This document shows positions 34,801-38,319 of a DNA stretch of 38,319 nucleotides, one piece after another. The stretch's first letter is position 1, and every line of letters starts with the position of its first letter. The position numbers and the translations under genes are program-made. This DNA comes from Deltaproteobacteria bacterium RIFOXYD12_FULL_55_16 (GTDB lineage Bacteria > Desulfobacterota > Desulfobulbia > Desulfobulbales > Desulfurivibrionaceae), in contig MGTC01000062.1 in NCBI GenBank assembly GCA_001799255.1, positions 1 to 38,319 of the forward strand. The letters run 5' to 3'. The notes below the pieces were generated by a model. The model was given only the letters and a program-made list of their open reading frames with translations. It was not told the origin of the DNA and searched no databases.

Positions 34801-35410
34801 CGACCTTCATTTCGTCGCGGATATCCACGATGTATTCCACCGCTCCGATGATTCGGCCATCATCATCCTTGAGCGGGGCGGCGGTATAGCGAAAATTGGT
34901 TTCGCCCTTAGGGGTGACGATGATGTTTTCGCCGGTGAGCACCTTGTTCTGGATCATGGCCCGGGCCACCATGCACCTGTTGGAATTGCAATCTCTGGTG
35001 CGGAGCAGCTCGTGGCATTTCTTGCCGATGCACTGGCCTACGGCCAGGCGGGCGGCCCGCGCCCCGGCCTGGTTGATGAAGCGAAGGATGAGATCGCAAT
35101 CCACCACCAGGATCGGGGTGGGAATAGCGTGAAGATAACGAACCAGCTCAGCGGCCTGAAGATTGGCCTGACGCAGGTCATTGTTCAGGGTTTGCTGCCA
35201 GGCCGCCTGTTGCGCGGCCTCCACCCGGAGCCTCTGGAGCAGCCTGCGGACTATCAGCATCGTTGCCCCAGAGGCGGCCAGAGCGGTACCCGGCCAGATC
35301 AGCCAGGGCGAGCCGACCGCTGCCGAGGCCGCCAGTCCAGCCAGGAGCAGGGTAATTGCCATTGAGGCAAAGATCGCCAGCAACAGCCGGCGTTCCAGAG
35401 AAATATCCAT
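31811..35410 (-). CDS. Hybrid sensor histidine kinase with PAS, GAF and three receivers
   Basis: A 1199-residue signalling protein. Two N-terminal membrane segments (about 8-55) enclose little periplasmic sequence. Then come a PAS domain (about 90-200, with several Cys near 127-146), a HAMP-like stretch (about 200-250), a GAF domain (about 265-400) and a long Gln/Glu-rich coiled coil (about 405-500). The kinase core has H517 in S-H-E-L-R-T-P, the N-box at about 634-640, D-S-G-I-G-I-P and G-G-T-G-L-G-L. After a Pro-rich linker there are three receivers with acceptors D861, D983 and D1130. Receiver 2 lacks the usual K-P switch, having I-K-G-A instead. It leads the row with cheR, cheB and the cyclase. 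The ligand is unknown. Confidence 0.93.
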   Translation of the reverse strand: MDISLERRLLLAIFASMAITLLLAGLAASAAVGSPWLIWPGTALAASGATMLIVRRLLQRLRVEAAQQAAWQQTLNNDLRQANLQAAELVRYLHAIPTPILVVDCDLILRFINQAGARAARLAVGQCIGKKCHELLRTRDCNSNRCMVARAMIQNKVLTGENIIVTPKGETNFRYTAAPLKDDDGRIIGAVEYIVDIRDEMKVVEMAEAVSQGNYEIIIPPRSEDDRLSHALNRMAATLRDLGGKQEVDRWLAEGAAAVSDRLHGQHDLLTLAHNILEVLVEVIDAQAAAFYLAESHNALRLLKAYGADEAVTARPLIGHDHGIIGRALHQGKALVINDLPPGYLKISSGLGETAAAGVVVAPVYFENQLLAVIELGRHRPFTPREEQLLDLVMENIGVAIHTTAARLELARLLETTQEQSERLQVQQEELQQTNEELQEQARTLSASEEQLQTQQEELRVSNEELEERSKALFAKNEEIETANRGLVRVRRELEEKALALEVSGRYKSEFLANMSHELRTPLNSILILSQLLAANKETNLLPRQIEFASTIHHSGSDLLNLINEVLDLSKIEAGRMEINPEEIPLDNMLASLLAPFRHLAEEKKIGLALVREENAPAMIFTDEARLRQVLKNLLSNAFKFTEQGAVDFTVGRPAAEAMPPELAAANPEETIFFRVSDSGIGIPADKLEIVFEAFKQADGTTSRKFGGTGLGLSISRELARFLGGVLTVESEEGMGSAFTLWLPERFKGARVGGTAVSVPLAPKKIRRVASDKVKEQPAPAARPEQDGPPPDEAPGHLVRDDRRLLKRDNKSLLIIEDDPVFASLLLNLAREKGYKGLVAEDGETGLHLADYYRPSAVLLDMGLPGINGREVLERLKNNPETRHIPVQFISASDQSADIMQLGAIGYLTKPVSVEKLDQVFGRIEKLVERPVKKLLIVEDDLVQRQAIKALIGNGDVIAQEAATGEDAYRLLLAEHFDCIILDLGLGDMSGFDLLARIKENPEIARIPVVIYTGKELDHDEEERLQQYADSIIIKGARSPERLLDETTLFLHRVEKNLPKEQQAILNTLHDRESSFHGRTILVVDDDMRNVFALSSVLEEQGLAIVVAKNGLESLEKLASHPEIDLVLMDIMMPEMDGYEATRRIRSDPRLHSLPIIALTAKAMRGDRDKCLQAGASDYLAKPIDAEKLVSLLRVWLYK

Positions 35411-35527
35411 GGGTGACCTCTTTGTTGATAGGCGGACAATTCCGTCAACCCGCGAAACACGGCCCGGGTCAAGCCTCGTAAAACCATCTCACAGGTCTGA
35501 CAGATTGTCAATCTCTTGCTGGTTTTG

Positions 35528-35968
35528 TCACCGGGCAGGCTGCAGAGGCAGGCCTGCCGCTTTCCAGGCGCTGATCCCGCCTGCCAGATTGTAGATTTCC
35601 CCATAGTCCTTGCCGGAAAAATACCGGCCCACCGCAAAGCTGCGCCCGCCAACGGCGCAGATCAGCAACAGAGGCTTGCCAGCGGGCAGGGTCATCCTGC
35701 CCTTGGTCAGTTCGGTGAAGGGGATGAGCTGCGAGCCGGAGATGGAACCCTCGCGCAGCTCTTCCGGCGAGCGAACATCCACCAGCGCCAGATCCTTGCG
35801 GGCCTCGATGAGGGCTTTCGCCTCCTGGGGCGACAGGGAACGAAAGATCGGCGACTTCTGACCGGTGACAGGCAAGGCCTGGCTGTTTTTCGCCATGTTT
35901 TCAGCGCCGAAGACCATTGAGGCACACAACGGCAGCAAGAAGAGACAGACCTGGAGATACTTTTTCAT
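35528..35968 (-). CDS. Secreted rhodanese-domain protein
   Basis: A 146-residue protein with an N-terminal signal peptide (about 1-22, probable cut after F-G-A) and one rhodanese domain. The domain carries L-V-D-V-R-S-P-E-E and the active-site Cys104 in L-L-I-C-A-V-G-G-R-S, so sulfur transfer or binding is possible, in the periplasm. Cysteines in the signal region do not form a good lipobox. It lies 27 bp downstream of the cysteine-desulfurase-like gene and is likely co-transcribed, although the two products would be in different compartments. Confidence 0.88.
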   Translation of the reverse strand: MKKYLQVCLFLLPLCASMVFGAENMAKNSQALPVTGQKSPIFRSLSPQEAKALIEARKDLALVDVRSPEELREGSISGSQLIPFTELTKGRMTLPAGKPLLLICAVGGRSFAVGRYFSGKDYGEIYNLAGGISAWKAAGLPLQPAR

Positions 35969-35995
35969 CTAAAACCTCGTTTGTTTTTTATGGAT

Positions 35996-37150
35996 TCACT
36001 TCCCGATACCAATCTGCTCCAAGGCGGCGAGAACAAACTGGATCTCGGCTTCGGTGTTGAAAAAACCCGGAGAAAGACGCAGCGCCCCCTGGGGAAAGGT
36101 GCCCACGCTGCGATGGGCTGCGGGCGCGCAGTGCAGTCCGGCCCTGGCCATGACCCCGTACTGGCGGTCGAGAAGAAAGGCGAGGTCGGCGGTACTTCTG
36201 CCTGCCATGGTCAGAGAAACAACCGCGCCTCGCTCGGCGCCAGCCGGGGGGCCATGCACGGTGAGGCCCGGGATCTGGCTTGCGCCCTCCAGGAGCAGGC
36301 GGGTGAGGTGTTCTTCCTTGAGCCTGATTGTTTCCCTGCCTGTCCGCCGGATAAACTCCAGGCCCGCGGCCAGGCCGCCAATCCCCAGGGTGTTGGGCGT
36401 TCCCGACTCATAACAGTCCGGCATGAGCTGCGGCTGTTCCTCCTGTTCCGAATTGCTGCCCGTACCGCCCATCTTGAGCGGCGGAAGCTTGAGCCCTGGC
36501 CGGAGAAGAAAACCGCCGGTGCCAGTGGGGCCAAACAGCCCCTTATGACCGGTAAAGGCAAGAAAATCGATCTCAGCAGCCTCCATCTCCAGAGGAAAAA
36601 CCCCGGCGGACTGAGCCGCGTCCACCATCAGCAGCGCCCCGCCCTTGCGTTTGCCGATGGCGGCAAGATCGGCCAGGCTCCCGGTAACATTGGAGAGATG
36701 ATTGATAATGATGAGCCGGGTCTTGCTGTTTAGCCGTTTAGGAATATCGTCCGGGTCGATGGCGCCGGTGGCGGAGGTGGGCAGAATCGCAAGACTAATC
36801 CCCCTGGTTTTTTCCAGATAGCGCAGAGGACGCATCACCGAGTTGTGTTCCATGCCCGTGGTCAGCACCTGGTCGCCGGGAGCGAGCAGTCCGAAAAGGC
36901 CCACATTGAGCGCCTCGGTGACATTACTGGTAAACACCACCCGGCTTGAATCCGGACAGCCGAAAAAATCGGCGGTCAGCTCGCGGGCTGCAAAGATCAC
37001 CCGGCTGGCGGCCAGGGAAAAGCGATGCGCCGAGCGGCCAGGGCTTAAGGAGATTTCCTTGACCAGTCGGCAGATGGCCTCTACCACCTCCGGGGGCTTG
37101 GGAAAGGAGGTGGCGGCGTTGTCAAGATAGATGGGGGGGGACTTGGGCAT
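35996..37150 (-). CDS. Cysteine desulfurase-like class V PLP enzyme
   Basis: A 384-residue PLP enzyme close to the cysteine desulfurase family (the branch typified by Enterococcus EF2568). It begins with I-Y-L-D-N-A-A-T-S-F-P-K-P. Cofactor contacts are H102 (M-E-H-N-S-V), D177 with Q180 (V-D-A-A-Q-S-A-G) and Schiff-base K203 (G-H-K-G-L-F-G-P). The sulfur-accepting Cys is probably C341 in A-G-L-H-C-A-P. It would release sulfur or selenium from cysteine or selenocysteine. No IscU, SelD or ThiI partner is present; the only sulfur-linked neighbour is the rhodanese. Confidence 0.88.
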   Translation of the reverse strand: MPKSPPIYLDNAATSFPKPPEVVEAICRLVKEISLSPGRSAHRFSLAASRVIFAARELTADFFGCPDSSRVVFTSNVTEALNVGLFGLLAPGDQVLTTGMEHNSVMRPLRYLEKTRGISLAILPTSATGAIDPDDIPKRLNSKTRLIIINHLSNVTGSLADLAAIGKRKGGALLMVDAAQSAGVFPLEMEAAEIDFLAFTGHKGLFGPTGTGGFLLRPGLKLPPLKMGGTGSNSEQEEQPQLMPDCYESGTPNTLGIGGLAAGLEFIRRTGRETIRLKEEHLTRLLLEGASQIPGLTVHGPPAGAERGAVVSLTMAGRSTADLAFLLDRQYGVMARAGLHCAPAAHRSVGTFPQGALRLSPGFFNTEAEIQFVLAALEQIGIGK

Positions 37151-37442
37151 ATTCAGGGGCCGTTATGAAATAACCATTGTCTTTGAGGCAATCGCTGCCA
37201 ATCATCGGCAGCAGTGCCGATGATTTGTGTCACGATCCTGTTAACTTTTTTTTGCGAGGGCCTTGTCTTTGAACCTCTTGCAAAATAACCAATCGGGATA
37301 TATACAAAACAATACTAGGAAATGTCATGAAATTAAATTGTTTGATTAATTATTGTTCCTGCCTGGAAGGGTTACCCCCATCTTTCAGGGTGCGGATTGA
37401 AAAACGCGCCGGGGTCACGATATTTTACAAAGGAGTTCAGAA
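37151..37442. other. Divergent intergenic region with hairpin
   Basis: This gap separates the leftward desulfurase-like gene from eda. It holds a perfect 11-bp hairpin, AATCATCGGCA (37200-37210) with TGCCGATGATT (37215-37225), not followed by a T run, and the eda promoter. The rest is AT-rich, with no gene seen. Confidence 0.5.
37278..37306 (+). promoter_or_regulatory. Probable eda promoter
   Basis: TTGCAA (37278-37283) and TATACA (37301-37306) are separated by 17 bp, a good sigma-70-type match. Transcription would start near 37313, giving an untranslated leader of about 130 nt. Confidence 0.6.
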
Positions 37443-38114
37443 ATGATCCGGACAGGAAACTGGAAGATGGAGCCAGCCGAGGTTTTTGCCCAGAGCCCGG
37501 TGGTGCCGGTCATGGTGATCAAGGATCTTGAGCGGGCGGTGCCCCTGGCCCGCGCTTTGGTGGCAGGCGGCATCAGGGTGCTGGAGATTACCCTGCGGAC
37601 CCCGGTGGCGGTTGCGGCTATCCGGGAGATTGCCCGGGCGGTGCCGGAGGCGGTGGTGGGGGCCGGAACGGTGACTACGGCCGAGGATCTTGCCGCCGTG
37701 AGTGAGGCCGGGGCGGTTTTTGCCATCAGCCCAGGGCTGACCCCGGAGCTGCTGGATGCCGCCAATCAGGGGGAGATTGCCCTGATCCCTGGCATTGCCA
37801 CGATCTCCGAGCTGATGACCGGCCTGCGCCGGGGCTACAGCCATTTCAAGTTTTTCCCGGCGGAGGCAGCCGGCGGCATCCCGATGCTCAAGGCCATTGC
37901 CGGGCCGTTTCCCAAGGTGATCTTCTGCCCGACTGGCGGGATTGGCTTAGGAAATTACCGCGACTATCTGGCCTTGGGCAATGTGGCCTGTGTGGGTGGT
38001 TCCTGGGTGGCGCCGCCCGAGGCGGTGGCCCAAGGGGATTGGGCTCGCATCACCCAGTTGGCCCGGGAGGCGGTTGCAGGAGCTACAGACTCAACGCCAC
38101 CTCGCCATTGCTGA
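37443..38114 (+). CDS. eda: KDPG/KHG aldolase
   Basis: A 223-residue class I aldolase that splits 2-keto-3-deoxy-6-phosphogluconate to pyruvate and glyceraldehyde 3-phosphate (Entner-Doudoroff pathway), and may act on 4-hydroxy-2-oxoglutarate. The general base E48 and phosphate-binding R52 lie in L-E-I-T-L-R-T, and the Schiff-base K136 in F-K-F-F-P-A-E, close to the E. coli positions. G-A-G-T-V and F-C-P-T-G-G-I are also conserved. AAAGGAG precedes the ATG. No edd gene is adjacent, so its physiological role here is open. Its 3' end overlaps the convergent ABC-F gene by 32 bp. Confidence 0.95.
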   Translation: MIRTGNWKMEPAEVFAQSPVVPVMVIKDLERAVPLARALVAGGIRVLEITLRTPVAVAAIREIARAVPEAVVGAGTVTTAEDLAAVSEAGAVFAISPGLTPELLDAANQGEIALIPGIATISELMTGLRRGYSHFKFFPAEAAGGIPMLKAIAGPFPKVIFCPTGGIGLGNYRDYLALGNVACVGGSWVAPPEAVAQGDWARITQLAREAVAGATDSTPPRHC

Positions 38115-38319
38115 GCGATTCCCGTAATTCCATCACCTCCGCGCTCTCCAGATAATCATCAAAATCCATCCGCTTGTCGATGATCCCGCCGGGCAGGATC
38201 TCGATGATCCGGTTGGCGGTGGAGGCCACCATCTGGTGATCGTGGGAGGCGAGGAGGATCACCTCCGGATAGGCGATCAGCCCGTTGTTCAAGGCGGTGA
38301 TCGATTCCAGATCCAGATG
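38083..38319 (-). CDS. ABC-F family ATPase, C-terminal part (cut by window edge)
   Basis: This is the last 78 codons of a gene that continues beyond the right edge. The first residues, [10 protein letters not shown], are the D-loop that follows Walker B in ABC-F proteins. The H-loop comes next in [10 protein letters not shown], then the D-F-D-D-Y-L-E-S segment typical of the YbiT/Uup-like second ATPase domain. Such proteins act on the ribosome as translation factors. The subfamily cannot be fixed from this fragment. Confidence 0.85.
   Translation of the reverse strand, partial: HLDLESITALNNGLIAYPEVILLASHDHQMVASTANRIIEILPGGIIDKRMDFDDYLESAEVMELRESLSNGEVALSL

Noticed and set aside
37200-37225. 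Rho-independent terminator in the desulfurase-eda gap
   Set aside because: The stem is perfect, but neither strand has a T run after it, and it lies upstream of both genes.
1-38319. CRISPR array
   Set aside because: No set of regularly spaced direct repeats is visible; the repeats found are isolated palindromes or dispersed copies.

Overview
The window looks like a chromosomal segment of a Gram-negative anaerobe, most likely a deltaproteobacterium (Desulfobacterota, perhaps Desulfobulbales). Supporting signs are a rubredoxin gene, a fused SpmA-SpmB gene, AcnB, the bacterial order mnmE-jag-yidC-yidD-rnpA-rpmH, and a CheR/CheB/hybrid kinase/diguanylate cyclase cluster. The taxon is inferred from gene content only.

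The window has two halves. Positions 1 to about 14,960 are an accessory region, visibly more AT-rich up to about 12.3 kb. It is bounded on the left by an IS5-type transposase remnant and on the right by an IS3-type fragment, a frameshifted IS256-type transposase and tRNA-Arg(UCG). Its core is a leftward gene row: a membrane protein with a winged-helix-like tail, a GAF-AAA+ ATPase resembling sigma-54 activators but lacking a DNA-binding domain, a PocR-type histidine kinase, a lone receiver, a class V aminotransferase, a lipoprotein substrate-binding protein, a LivH permease and one 931-residue protein that fuses LivM, LivG and LivF. An M20 dipeptidase converges on it. I read this as a sensing, uptake and processing module for an amino-acid-like or peptide-derived compound; the substrate is unknown.

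Positions 15.2 to 22.2 kb are housekeeping, mostly leftward: bioA and hpt, rubredoxin (rightward), then mnmE, jag, yidC, yidD, rnpA and rpmH, driven by a clear sigma-70 promoter. From 22.6 to 28.9 kb lie spmAB, an HPP membrane protein, rdgB, a YkgJ-type cysteine-cluster protein and acnB. From 29.1 to 35.4 kb is a leftward signalling operon: a 1199-residue hybrid kinase with three receivers, CheR, a CheB methylesterase without receiver, and a REC-GGDEF cyclase. The right end holds a secreted rhodanese and a cysteine-desulfurase-like enzyme (leftward), a KDPG aldolase (rightward) and the C-terminus of an ABC-F ATPase.

The most unusual non-coding signal is a structured element of about 107 nt in two copies (15050-15158 and 31704-31809, opposite orientation). 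The core is conserved, but the outer stem and an inner hairpin differ between copies while both remain base-paired. A second dispersed repeat, 66 bp, occurs intact twice and once as a shortened copy; it supplies the C-terminal codons of CheB, RdgB and the YkgJ-type protein.
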